Notes under the pieces: generated by a model | What the model was told of the DNA's origin: nothing | The model's input: only the letters and a program-made list of their open reading frames with translations | Database searches by the model: none | Source: Agelas oroides | Taxonomy: Eukaryota > Porifera > Demospongiae > Agelasida > Agelasidae | Length of the DNA: 64,000 bases | Direction: 5' to 3' | Assembly: GCA_949130485.1 (NCBI GenBank) | Contig: OX422184.1 | Location: 9,154,996-9,218,995 of the forward strand | Program-made: the position numbers and the translations under genes | Part shown: positions 30,916 through 41,744 of the stretch, in pieces | How the letters are laid out: every line of letters begins with the position of its first letter | Numbering within the stretch: the stretch's first letter is position 1

Positions 30916-31439
30916 GCTACCGTCATTCCTCTAATGTTATGTATGATCCGATAGGATACCAACGGTTTGCAGTTGCCTTCTACAAAGAATGCACTGAACT
31001 TGTTAGTACCAGAATGTCTTGTAGCTGGTGATATAAATGTACTACGTATGTTAGAAAAATAATGAGATTGTTGACTTTATAGGTTGGATTCATCATTAAT
31101 TTCTGGAAATGAATTTCATCAACACAACTTTTCAAGCTCTTGAAACTGCATGTATGAAAAAGAAAAACAAGCATACTAGCGAAAATGAAAGACGCTTTTT
31201 GATTTGCAATGTTTGCAGCTGAACCATCCTTCAGCGGTTTTTGCTTCAGAGGTACGACTTGTCTCTCGGCTGAAACTTGTCTCGTTTCTCTAGCAGCTAC
31301 TCAGAAGCCATGTCGGTTTACCTGCAGAATGTCCCTCTACATGTTAGCTAAATTTTGTCAGTGTGGATATTTCACACCTGTCATTTGGCAACCCTTTGCA
31401 GCTATCCCTTCTAGCTCGGATGTTGTTGGTGTTCTCCAT

Positions 31440-31912
31440 CGGCGCTTGTCTCATCTTTGTACACCTCTTTGCAAAAAAATCAAAAAATCGAGAAACATCT
31501 AGCGTCCTTCTGTGGCAAGTGCCCAACAATCGCACTGTCCTTGCAAATGGCAACTGCATAGTGAAGGAAAAGCTCAATTGAAAGCACCATGAGCTCACAC
31601 AAATGTAGACAACTAACCTCATCATGTAGCTCCTGAAGGGTCTTTCGGGCATTGTCAGCAGCCTGTACAATGAAAGTAATTGATATGCCACCAGCATGGG
31701 GTTCACTTTTCGTCAGGTAAGTAGATGAGCTCTGAAATTCTCGCTGCTGTTTCAAGAGTTACCTTCCTCTTGTGAGTTATCCAAGCTTTTTTCAACAGTT
31801 TTGGTTGTATCTTTTGCTTTCGAAAAAACGTACACCATTTCTTGTTGACGGGCACGAGAATGCAAGTATGCGCATGCGCAGTAACCCAGAAGTTTAACGT
31901 TTGATCTTTCAC
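31440..31912 (-). pseudogene. Exon scraps of an unnamed transposon-associated protein
   Basis: Minus-strand segments with plausible splice ends encode KLLKKAWITHKRKVTLETAA and RISELIYLPDEK (about 31820-31705, donor after DEK), AADNARKTLQELHDE (about 31664-31620) and CKDSAIVGHLPQKDARCFSI (about 31550-31480). The last resembles the VvGH.Pr..s....Ff.rgG segment I associate with repetitive sponge and cnidarian proteins. No complete gene can be drawn and the assignment is tentative. Confidence 0.3.
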
Positions 31913-31929
31913 AAACTGCCTTTATTAGT

Positions 31930-33560
31930 GCATTGGAGCAAGAGAGGCTTACATCTCACCAAGTACTCGCAAGATGGTGGATAGTGCCAAGCTGGGTTTT
32001 CCTTGCAAGTGTTAGATACAAACTCGGTGACAAGGCGATACAGGACACGTACCTACATGGACTTATTCGTGTCAGGAAAGCTGCTAGACGATGTCCACCC
32101 AAGAGTGACACCCAAGAGTGACTCCTCTATCTCTAGGGAATCCCTCTGGCCTGTGTATTATTTATTTATATTACGCGGGTCCTTTAAGTTGCATCTTGGG
32201 GTGTAATATTACGCAGGTCCTTTAAGTGCATCTTGGGGTGTAATATATTTTATATTATGCAGATCCTTGAAGTTGCATCTTGGGGTCATTGTGTGTATTG
32301 AGCGCACTACCATATGCTTTGGGCTGATACTACACGCACAATGCGCAAGTATAAAGCTTTTTTTAAAGTCTGATTTTTGACCAGGTACAACCTATACGAC
32401 AGTGAAATTCATCTTAACACAAGCAAGACATCAGTTTATCAATCGTGAATAGCAAGGCACGCTTTCACCGGCTTTATACTCGTGCATTATTAGACAGGTC
32501 TCAATACTTCACGTCGTTTGATTCCCCCTCACGTGATGTGTGGGTGGAGCATGCATACTATAGGTTAAGGGTAATTTGGCATGTAATAGTGGCAACATAA
32601 AGACATCTTGTCTATGCACCTCGAGTCTACTCCCTCTTGATCTGTCGACGGTTCAAAGGCAGATGGAAGCTCCAGTCTAGAGGTGTAAGTATGATCCTGT
32701 TGTGAATGTGTGGATGGCCTGGTTCCAAGAATATGCCGTTTGCCACTTCCTGGAAGTGCAATAAGTCCTGCAACAGTATATGTGCAGTTTTAGGACTCAA
32801 AAATTCAGGACGAATATATATCACACTTCCCCCTCACTTAGATCAACACAGTCATTCTGGAGTCTGACTTGACTGACACTTGGTACAGGTTCGCACTTTG
32901 GCCTCCATCAGATAGTACGAGTGCAGTACGGTGCTAATTGTAGTGTATTCACACCATAGCAGGCAACAGAAGTATAAAATAACCAAAATGGCCAATCGTG
33001 TGGCAGTGTCACCTTGCTGAAGAGAGTGGTAGCATGCTTGGATGTCACTTAGCTGCTTCTTGTTGTAGACCCAGCTTTTGAAAGGTAGAGTCAACAGCAA
33101 ATAGCCATGTCACTACATATACTACATTGCAAACTCCTCTGGATATCATCCACATGGAGTTGGCTACGTGAACTGTACTATTGTATGGAAGTATACTGTG
33201 ACTGCCACACATGCGCGAACAGTGGATACCAGGTTGTTTTTCATTTTTGTGAATGGCCTTGGCATGAGGCTAGAGGTGTACTAGTGCATGGTATGGAATT
33301 TGAAATCAGTTACTATAAATGGAAGTGATTTGGATTTTGCCATTTAATGCATGCTATCTCCCCTTTGCGGTCATGTACTCTTGGTAACGTTCTTCATAAA
33401 CGTACACTAACAAGTCCATTTTTGATGGTTTGCTTTCAAAAATTTGATGAGTTGACATTGTAAATTTACTACAGAAGGCTTTGAAGCTGCAATTTTCTGC
33501 AGAATATAGAAGTACTTTGCTAAAATTGACACGAAGTGCAAAGCTGTCATAGTGTATGTA
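31930..33560. other. No gene seen
   Basis: AT-rich. A GGTCCTTTAAGT/TGCATCTTGGGGTGTAA motif is repeated three times in tandem at about 32168-32285. Otherwise no structure was found. Confidence 0.4.
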
Positions 33561-33561
33561 T

Positions 33562-33649
33562 TAGTTATTACATGGCGAACGGCTCTCGAGCTCTGACGTC
33601 ATACAGTGCCAATATTTAGTATATGGCACTTGCCACCGTGTAATAACTA
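33562..33649. repeat. 88-bp foldback upstream of the crypton-like exon
   Basis: The arms TAGTTATTACATGG and CCGTGTAATAACTA are inverse with one mismatch. Within them a second stem, GTGCCAATATTTAG/ATATGGCAC, forms. This may be a miniature inverted-repeat element or a cruciform-forming regulatory site 100 bases before the next gene. Confidence 0.55.
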
Positions 33650-33744
33650 ATTTGTTGCATGACAACCGATAGTAACCCTTAGCAACCCATGGTAACAGTC
33701 ACGTCACACTGCAGCATTTAGCTACCTATTAGCGATCGATCGTG

Positions 33745-34150
33745 ATGGCGAACGGATTTGACTTAAGCGCTGAAGAGCTCGCTAGATGCGTTTTTAGAGG
33801 ATGTGAAAGTAGACCTGTGCACAACACCTAGTCTCATGCAGAGAATCATGGACAGGGCTGCGAAGTTCAAGCTTGACAATGTACCAAAGGACTTACAGCT
33901 TTTACCCGATCATATGATGGACTGGGTGGATGAAACAGATGAGGAAAATGATATTTTGCCACCGCCTGCCAAGAAAACCAAGAAGGGGGTATTGTTGGAG
34001 TCACGGTTCGGTAACAAAGTGACTACGGAAGAAGAATGTGCAGAGTATTCAAAGGATTTTGTACCTGAAGCTACCCGAAAGAATACAAAGTGGGCTGTGA
34101 GTAATTTTCAAGAATGGGGAGAATGGCGCCAGTACCATGACTCCACTGAT
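33745..34150 (+). pseudogene. Crypton-like (tyrosine-recombinase-related) N-terminal exon
   Basis: The frame begins MANGFDLSAEELA, with one extra base near 33787 before DAFLEDVKVDLCTTPSLMQR. It ends at a donor after the segment LESRFGNKVTTEEECAEYSK, ATRKNTKWAVSNFQEWGEWR. The pattern sRFG...v.....s.vP..T..dT.w.v..w..W is characteristic of the N-terminal core-binding region in crypton-type and DUF3504-type proteins of corals and sponges. The catalytic tyrosine-recombinase part was not found downstream. This is therefore an orphan first exon. The upstream region holds an 88-bp foldback. Confidence 0.45.
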
Positions 34151-35030
34151 GTAAGACCCCCAGTTTGCAGGGTTGCGTGGTATGCAAGATACAGTTTCTA
34201 GAGAGCTATGTGAAGCTGTTGAAGTTAAGTCGTGCCAGGGATTTATAGAGGCGTGTCCCTATCTCAGGTTTTTTTTCATAAATGCCATTTAAATTGATTA
34301 TCAAGCATTTGAAGAAACAAAACAACAACACAACTTGAAACTATGTACAAAATCAGAAGATATGGCATCTAGAGAACCACGTTTAAGCCTTGGGAGTGGG
34401 GCTAACTACAGTGAAATGCGCACTTGCCTACTGGCTTATTGCACAATCATTCTCTTGCCTTCACAGTTCTGCCTGGTAACAACGCTTCTTTACAGCATGG
34501 TCGACGCCTCTCATGTAAGGCAAGCTTGGTGTTGTTAGCACCAACACAACTCATACAGATGGCAGTAGCATGCACATCTTGTTTGATAACTGGTGCACGT
34601 GCAGTGTGCCAGCAAAGAACAAAGCATCGTGACCACCTCTCTACTCCGTATTACGGCCACATTTTCGGTCCCAAATGATGTCAGGACCAAGGTGAGTGTC
34701 CACCATAGACAGGGTGGCCACTCATCAGAGGTGGTCGTTAAGAGGGGTTCCACTGTAATTGAATTCGCGCGCCGTTTATGGTCAATCGTGCCAAATCCAG
34801 TGTTGTTTTAGTATAGCAAACTTCTTATAGTTTTTGTGCTAGTTAGTTGCATGGCACCTTACTTCCAATTCTGATTTGGTTATGGTTATTATACAACTGT
34901 GATAGTTATAGTTTAGTTTCCAAGTGATAATGCACTTTAAGTTATAGTTTTGATTATACTTGTAATTACAGTTACAGCTACAGTTACAAAAGTTAAGTAG
35001 GTCTTCATTTTTGTGTGCAATTGGTGCACT
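34151..35030. other. No gene seen
   Basis: No supportable coding frame. The stretch 34860-35000 is a degenerate GTTATAGTT-type low-complexity tract. Confidence 0.4.
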
Positions 35031-35039
35031 TAAATATCT

Positions 35040-35175
35040 CAAGCTCTTCATGGTCAGGCTGAGACTGCTGAGAGATCTGGGTCTTTCCTTGTTTTTTTCA
35101 GACACTCATTAAGAACACTAGAGAGGTACTTGAAGCGTTTATAAGGAGGCTCTTCAGCATCATCCACTTTTTCTG
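35040..35175 (-). pseudogene. Possible hAT-type transposase scrap
   Basis: Minus-strand frame DDAEEPPYKRFKYLSSVLNE resembles the PP.KRFkhLs.vl segment that precedes the C-terminal dimerisation region of many hAT transposases. It is about 40 codons long with nothing recognisable attached. Confidence 0.25.
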
Positions 35176-35284
35176 TCTCTGTCAGAGCTATCCAAGTTGC
35201 AACACTACATGTTTAAGTGAGAAGGAAAATCAGGTGATCCACAGAAGTAGAGTTTCAACATTATGTAATAACTTGCTTAAAGGC

Positions 35285-35465
35285 CCCCATGAAAAACTCC
35301 CTGCGAGATCTCGCGCGAACTTGCGAAGATCCTTCGAGTTCCCAGACGCGGGGCGTGCGCGATTCGTGCGGGAGCCGTGCGGGATCACACGAGAAAGTTG
35401 CCGCGAGATACCGCTAGAACCGGGAAATGCGACGAGAATCCCGCGAACCTCCCTCGGAGACTGTT
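35285..35465. mobile_element. GC- and CpG-rich insert next to a KDZ exon
   Basis: About 180 bases of strongly G+C-rich DNA (CGCGAGATCTCGCGCGAAC at the left, ATCCCGCGAACC at the right) abruptly follow AT-rich KDZ coding sequence. The interior is rich in CGCGAGA/TCTCGCG motifs. It reads through in the minus frame but is unlike the rest of that protein. I infer an inserted MITE; its ends are not defined. Confidence 0.35.
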
Positions 35466-35469
35466 TTTG

Positions 35470-35622
35470 TTTAAAAAATATTTCTGTCATTGCCTCCTTT
35501 TTTGGCTCACAGTGACTATGGTAGTATGTGCTTCCACATACACTGCACGTACCACTGAATGCTGCTGCAACAAGCGTTCCATTTGTGGTATAAACCAAGG
35601 GGAATGATGGCCATTCCTGCAA
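35470..35622 (-). pseudogene. CxC-type exon of a second KDZ-like gene, minus strand
   Basis: After an acceptor at about 35622 the frame reads EWPSFPLVYTTNGTLVAAAF, SGTCSVCGSTYYHSHCEPKK. The vYTt.Gt..a..f.G.C..C...yy.sy pattern is that of the cysteine-cluster region in KDZ proteins. The catalytic part of a KDZ-like protein lies nearby but on the plus strand (36.18-37.20 kb), so the exon is probably reversed relative to its gene. A 50-bp copy in plus orientation lies at 39772-39826. Confidence 0.45.
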
Positions 35623-35639
35623 GTGTAGTTAAAATATCC

Positions 35640-36175
35640 TATTAATTAATATACAATTACATCTGAGTCTCTCAGGCATCCAAAATCTAACATGTTTCGT
35701 GATTTAGAAACTCTTTGCCCTTTCATGTCACACTATGACATCGATCCAGATGATGTTGAAGTGGAACTGATGACAGCAAAACATTTTCTGCTGCTAAACT
35801 GTACTGGAAAGCTGGACTTCATCATGTCTAGCCTGAACTTGTAGGTGATTCCGTTGTTGTTTATAACCAGCCTGCTGGTATTTCTTGTGTTGTTTTGACT
35901 TGACTGGACTGTTAAACTTGCATGATGTCTCCGTGCATGTGTATCCCGAGCATGCGCGCGCCCACTATTGCGCTGGACACTCAGCTCCGCTCCACCGTGG
36001 GATCTCATGAAAGTGGCTACAGCTAAGTGTTTTGTCTAACCAAACAACCCATCCTCTTTGGTAATGGTTTCTTCACCTGATCCCCTTTTTAGACTTTTCT
36101 TGACCCTCTGACTTTGACTCTGGCTCATTTTCCTGTTAGCCTAGTACACCCCTCGCATTTCAGATCAGGGTCAAG
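35640..36175. other. No gene recognised
   Basis: This lies between the two halves of the second KDZ-like gene. Short frames on both strands have no recognisable domain. Confidence 0.35.
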
Positions 36176-36179
36176 AGTG

Positions 36180-37203
36180 TCAACTTTCAGACCAGTTCAC
36201 AGACAGTTTTTACAACTGCACTACTTGAGCAAGTTACACAGCAACCTGTTCATGCATGTGACATTTGAAAGCGACGCTGATGTGTAGAATGCAACATTTG
36301 GTGTCACAGATGCACATAGACTAGCTGCATATGAAGAGCAGTTCAGTCGTGTTAGAAACCCCCAAAGTTCAAGCAGCTGGAAATTGAATAACGATTGGAG
36401 GATGGTTGGTTTTTGTACCAACTTGTATCATTTTTTGATGAGCATGACAAGATAAAGCGAGCAAAGTGTGCTGCACCAAAGTCAAGAGTGTTTCTTGATG
36501 ATCAGAAGATATACATGACACAGTGTTGTAGTAGGTCACCCATATCTGGAGGGAAGTCATTATGGGTCAAAGTACTGTCATCACCACAGTTTCCTTGAAA
36601 GCAGTGAAGATTCAGCAGTTGTTGCAACAACAAACCTGCCTTGTCCACATGTAGCAAACCCACTACTTGAGAAAAGCAAAGTGGGGTCACTGCCAGAGAA
36701 TGACAGTTCTGAATTGTTGGTTGGATGCAAAAAAAAGTCGTCAAGTAAATAAGTTCTATGACAAAACGGCTGGTATTTTGTCATTAGTACGTCCGTGGAA
36801 TTATCATAAATACTGCTGAGATGTATACGTGTGAATCCCCTACTCAAGCATATATTTTTCTGATAATGAAATTTGCCAGAGGACGTGACATTGACAGGAT
36901 TCGTTACATTGGCTATGACCGAGCATGTGACTTGCATCCATTCCTACTGAACCTTTCAAGGCAAGGTGCATATTTTGGTAGACAGTTTTCAATATTAGAA
37001 ACCATGTTGAGAGTTGTTGTATGCCACCGGACAACCTTAATTGTCAATACCATCCAACATTGCCTAAATTTTCAGAAATTCACGGTGTGAACACTGAGTG
37101 TGCTGAGCAGTCTTTTCGTTGGCTGAACAGATTTAAGTATTCCATGAGAAACATGCATCAGTACACTTTTAATTTTTTCCTGCATGTGATTATCAACAAG
37201 TGA
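36180..37203 (+). pseudogene. Second KDZ-like transposase, catalytic half
   Basis: Segments in changing frames encode QTSSQTVFTTALLEQVTQQP, VTDAHRLAAYEEQFSRVRNP, RLEDGWFLYQLVSFFDEHDK, then DIDRIRYIGYDRACDLHPFL (about 36890) and PPDNLNCQYHPTLPKFSEIH, GVNTECAEQSFRWLNRFKYS (about 37020-37140). The YDrACdL.p and NtE.AEQsF...n..K motifs are KDZ catalytic-domain landmarks. The expected D-x-FH-x(n)-H stretch between them is missing where the frame changes near 37020. It has several shifts and at least one stop, so it is dead. It belongs with the reversed cysteine-cluster exon at 35.5 kb. Confidence 0.55.
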
Positions 37204-37419
37204 AACAAGTATCGTGAGTTGCAGCTGAAAGAGAAGAGTTTAATGTGACTTATTATGTTTGGATGTGTGAACGAACATTATGCAATATTGTAAATTACAT
37301 TTGTATTGAATCTGTACATTGTTTTGTCAATACTGTCACCTTGAATTGTTGTTGAAAATCACTAGTAAGTCACATGACTGATTAATGTGGGCCACTTCGA
37401 GTAGTCTCGTGCCCAGACC

Positions 37420-37965
37420 TCACAAGGTTGGGCCTGGGGACGATAGTAACTTTGAGTCCCAACCCACGTAAAGAGAGGTGTGGTGAGATGTTTCCACGAC
37501 AGGGCCAGAGGGATCATCAGCACGCAGGACAACCTTCAGAAGGAATTTGGCCACCTTGCTAGAGTCCTGAAGTAGAACGGTTACCCTGCAAACTGTATCC
37601 GCAATGCTTCTGGCCCACCCACACAGGAAACAGCAGACACAACCAGCCGGACGAGGAACAGGAGACGGAGAAGGGACCACTGGTAGAGATACCGTATGTG
37701 GCTGGGATGAGTGAGGACATTATAGGCATGTTTGCATGAATTTTAACATCAGAGTATTATTTTGTAAGTTTGTGGAGATGTGTGCTGTAGGCGAGAGCAT
37801 GCGTGGGAGAACCACCACCTGATCGACTGGGAGGAGACCACATGCAGTGCTGGACCATGGCAGAGGACAGTAGCTGTTTGTGAAGGAGGCCCTACACATC
37901 CAGATGACACCCTCAGAGGAGTGCTTCAACCGGGATGGAGGACTGGAAGTCCCTGGTAACAAAAA
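37420..37965 (+). mobile_element. Penelope-like retroelement relic (3' part)
   Basis: The plus strand retains the tail of a reverse transcriptase of the Penelope type (a GY.NCIRNA-like stretch and an LPYVAG-like stretch). It also retains the distal C-terminal region that follows the GIY-YIG nuclease, recognisable by HAWENHHLIDWEE and a QPGWRTGSPW-like end. It is a broken, old fragment of about 0.55 kb. It is followed directly by a tandem array, which is common at such insertions. Confidence 0.5.
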
Positions 37966-39770
37966 TTATTATTGTTGGAGTAGTTGGAAATAGGGTATAG
38001 CATGTTTGTAGGATCTGAAAAGGCATTTTGATTATTTTATTAAACCGTTTTGCAATGATGATGGGTGTTTAAACATAAACATTATTATCATTGGAGTACT
38101 TTGAAATAGGGTTTGTATGTTGTGAAAAGGCGCATTGATTATTTTTGTGTATACTAAACCGTTTTGCAATGATGATGGATGTTTACACATAAACATTATT
38201 ATTGTTGGGAGTAGTTGGAAATAGGGTATAGCATGTTTGTAGGTTGTGAAAAGGCACATTGATTATTTTTGTGTATATATTAAACCATTTTGCAATGATG
38301 ATGGATGTTTAAACATAAATATTATTATTGTTGGAGTACTTTGAAATAGGGTATAGCATGTTTGTATGTTGTGAAAAGGCGCATTGATTATTTTTGTGTA
38401 TACTAAACCGTTTTGCAACGACGATGGATGTTTAAACATAAACATTATTAGAGTATAGTGTTGTTATTTTCATGAATTTGATTGGTCTCTAAATGCAATA
38501 GAGACCTGCTTTGTAGGTCTCTATTGCAATAGAGACCCGTCTCTGAGGCTATCAAAATTGTTTACTAAAATAACAATTTTTATGTTGTTTAGTACACAAG
38601 AATTGTTTATAATGTAAGCAAGGAATACACTCTAGGGAGGCTACACTCTAAATAACTTAGATACCTCGACCAACGGGATCTACGGTATTTAGAAGCCTCG
38701 GGCCCTTAGTAGCACCCTCACTGCGCTCGGGTCGCTACAGCCCAGGGCCCTCGGGTTTCTAAATACCGTAGATCCCTTGGTCTCGGTATCTAACTTATAA
38801 TCGTTTTGCAATGATGATGGATGTTTAAGCATAAATATTATTATTGTTGGAGTACTTTGAAATAGGGTATAGCATGTTTGTATGTTGTGAAAAGGCGCAT
38901 TGATTATTTTTGTGTATACTAAATCGTTTTGCAATGATGATGGATGTTTAAACACAAAAATTATTGTTGTTGGAGTAGTTGGAAATAGGGTATAGCATGT
39001 TTGTTGTGAAAAGGCGCATTGATTATTTTTGTGTATACTAAACCGTTTTGCAACGACGATGGATGTTTAAACATAATTGTTGGAGTACTTTGAAATAGGG
39101 TATAGCATGTTTGTATGTTAATTGTGAAAAGGCGCACTGATTATTTTTGTGTATATATTAAACCGTTTTGCAATGATGTTTGCAATGATGATGGATGTTT
39201 AAACATAAATATTATTATTGTTGGACTACTTTGAAATAGGGTATAGCATGTATGTTGTGAAAAGGCGCATTGATTATTTTTGCAAAACGCTTTAATTTGC
39301 ACAGAATTAACTAATGTGCCTTCAAAAATCTACGAACATGCTATACCCTATTTCCAACTACTCCCAACAATCATGTTTAAACATCCATCATCATTGCAAA
39401 ACGGTTTAGTATACACAAAAATAATCAATGCGCCTTTTCACAACATTCAAACATGCTATACCCTATTTCAAAGTACTCCAACAATAATATTTATGTTTAA
39501 ACATCCATCATCATTGCAAAACGGTTTAATATATACACAAAAATAATCAATGCGCCTTTTCACAATTCACATACAAACATGCTATACCCTATTTCAAAGT
39601 ACTCCAACAATTGTTTAAACATCCATCGTCATTGCAAAACGGTTTAGTATACACAAAAATAATCAATGCGCCTTTTCACAACCTACAAACATGCTATACC
39701 CTATTTCCAACTACAACAATAATAATTTTTGTTTAAACATCCATCATCATTGCAAAACGGTTTAGTGTAC
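37966..39770. repeat. ~120-bp tandem array that reverses direction at about 39,290
   Basis: From 37966 to about 39285 units run in one direction, with core GGGTATAGCATGTTTGTATG followed by GTGAAAAGGCGCATTGATTA. From about 39290 to 39770 the same units appear as their reverse complement. That gives roughly nine units one way and four the other. The array is a large imperfect palindrome centred near 39290. A 350-bp insert interrupts it at 38445-38800. Short open frames repeating MFKHPSSLQNGLVYTK are by-products. Confidence 0.85.
38445..38800. mobile_element. Insert with two hairpins inside the tandem array
   Basis: The array is interrupted by sequence with GGTCTCTA..GCAATAGAGACC palindromes (about 38485-38540). 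It also has a long foldback in which GGGATCTACGGTATTTAGAA (about 38677) is mirrored near 38755-38775, with the outer arms GATACC/GGTATC at about 38661 and 38790. This is probably one or two small foldback elements. Target duplications were not resolved. Confidence 0.55.
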
Positions 39771-39771
39771 A

Positions 39772-39826
39772 CACATACTACCATAGTCACTGTGAGCCAA
39801 AAAAGGAGACAATGACAAATATTTTA
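39772..39826 (+). pseudogene. 50-bp copy of the KDZ cysteine-cluster exon
   Basis: The sequence ACCATAGTCACTGTGAGCCA and its flanks match the reverse complement of 35483-35531 at about 90% or better. Here it lies on the plus strand directly after the reversed half of the tandem array. It suggests that this array end and the 35.5-kb exon derive from one rearranged locus. Confidence 0.6.
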
Positions 39827-40159
39827 TAATGATTGTGTTAGTGTAATTTGATTGTGATTGTAAAATTTTTAGTTGTTTTGTGATATTAGTATATGAAGGT
39901 TAGTTACAATTTCAAACAGCATTTGTTTTATTGGTTACATGGCTGACAGAGTGTGAGGAATAATTTATTGAAGAGGATATTAGAAACAGATGCGTACATA
40001 TACATATAAACATTAATGTGAATTAAAAATTTGATCTTTGTTGATATGCAAAGTGGTTGTAATAGGTTGTACATTACAAATTGCAATTTACAATGATGAG
40101 TAAGCAACATTAAAATAACATTATATAGAAGTGTAAGAGTACATAATTATAGGAATGAT

Positions 40160-40961
40160 TTACAGTAATGTATAGTACAAAGGTTTCATGTATTTGTTGA
40201 ACTTTGTCATGGATATGATGTTATCACCATATATGTAAGAGTATCCTGTCCATGAAGGGTGATCGTAGGATCCACCAAGAACAGCAGCTGTTTGTATCCT
40301 CACAAAAACTTGTGTGTCATAAAATGGAACAGTAGTGGGTGACGAAATGATAAGTTCCAATTGATATTTTGAATGAAATCGTTGTCTAACATATTTTCCA
40401 GTGTCCAGTTGTTGTTGTGTGATGATTTCATGTACAAAGGCAGGCTGAAAGCTGTTTACAGGGTGAGGTTTTTTTTCTGTAATCATCAATAACTGTCCTT
40501 TGTGTATGTTCATCGAATGGATTATTACCCTTCAACACAGCAAATTTGAATGAGATAGTGTCACCTATACGTGATTTAATGTTTGCTTTTATTCCTATTC
40601 TTGTAATCAATAGTTCTTCTTGTGCACTGCCAACATAACATGATCCTGATTGATTAATATTGCCTAAAGGTATGTAAAACTCAAAGGATGTAGGACGATG
40701 ACGTATGTTGTAAGTACCTTTAAAGTTGTTGTAATAGTAGTGATTAGAATCCAATAAGTGTTGTGGCATATTAACTGCAATTTTGTCAAAGGTATTTTCA
40801 GTTAGTGTGTTGTAGATGTCAAAGCCCGAAGGGTTATCCAACAATTGTTGAGGCATTGCAGCAGCAATTCCGTCGAACTCTTCGTCGAGCGCGTTGAATT
40901 GAGAGGAGGGTGTGTCCATGCTGATAGTATAAACGATAGTGAGACAACAAACAGTGGGCAC
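40160..40961 (-). other. Two overlapping unrecognised minus-strand frames
   Basis: Two long frames (40428-40961 and 40160-40513) overlap in different phases in strongly AT-rich DNA. The first contains two similar segments around MPQ(Q/H)LLD and then SFEFYIPLGN and ITRIGIKANIKSRIGDTISF. The second contains YQLELIISSPTTVPFYDTQV and a Trp/Tyr/Gly-rich end. The amino-acid make-up looks like real protein rather than shadow. I do not recognise the family, and an old virus-like origin is possible but unproven. If so it should be treated as a broken fossil. There are no splice signals I trust. Confidence 0.3.
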
Positions 40962-41041
40962 GTAAATTGCTGAAATGAATGATTGCTAGGAAACGCTTGC
41001 GCTTATTTGTGACGTAATAAGTCATAACAAACTATAATTGT

Positions 41042-41625
41042 ATGTATACTGTTACGCAAAATATGCAAAATAGACAAATTATACGTGAATCCAAGAGAAC
41101 CAAATATACAAAATGTACAAATTATACAACAGTAGCGTATGTGGAAATTATGCAAAATAGACTAATTATACTTCAATTAGATATAATATCGTATATTATA
41201 CAAAATATACAAAATAGACAATTTATACAGGAATGTAAGGACAAAAAAACAAACAAAAATAGACAAATTATATCAATATACAAAATAAGTTAACTTTGTG
41301 CAAATTAAAGTATATTATACAAAATATACAAAATAGACAAATTATAGAGGACTGTAAGAACAATATATATATATATATATACAAAATAGACAAATTATAT
41401 CAAAATATACAAAATAAGTTATTCATTATACTTAATTTAGACAAATTATACAGGAATGTAAGAACAAAAAAAAACAAAATAGACAAATTATATCAAAATA
41501 AGTTATTATTATACTTAAATTAGATAATATCTAGTATATTATACAAAATATACAAAATAGACAAATTATATCAAAATATACAAAATACGTTATACAGTCA
41601 TATAATATATGATTCATACCCAAGC
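41042..41625. repeat. AT-rich interspersed repeat block
   Basis: The motif TATACAAAATAGACAAATTA and its parts recur about ten times at irregular spacing (30-70 bases), with ATATATATAT and A-runs between. It is too irregular for a simple satellite. It may be a decayed tandem array. Confidence 0.7.
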
Positions 41626-41744
41626 ACACAACACTACACCTAGATGTATGTAATTTACATCAGTGATCAAAATAGCAAATTATACTGTATAATCTTGTAT
41701 AACGACGTATAACTTGCATAAATAGCCAATACTGCACCCTTCTG

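Noticed and set aside
31703-31912. A homeobox gene
   Set aside because: The segment KLLKKAWITHKRK...ISELIYLP has a helix-rich look, but the WFxNRR recognition helix was not found in any adjacent exon.
38032-39546. MFKHPSSLQNGLVYTK repeat proteins
   Set aside because: They arise from the ~120-bp array, change frame between units and flip strand with the array.
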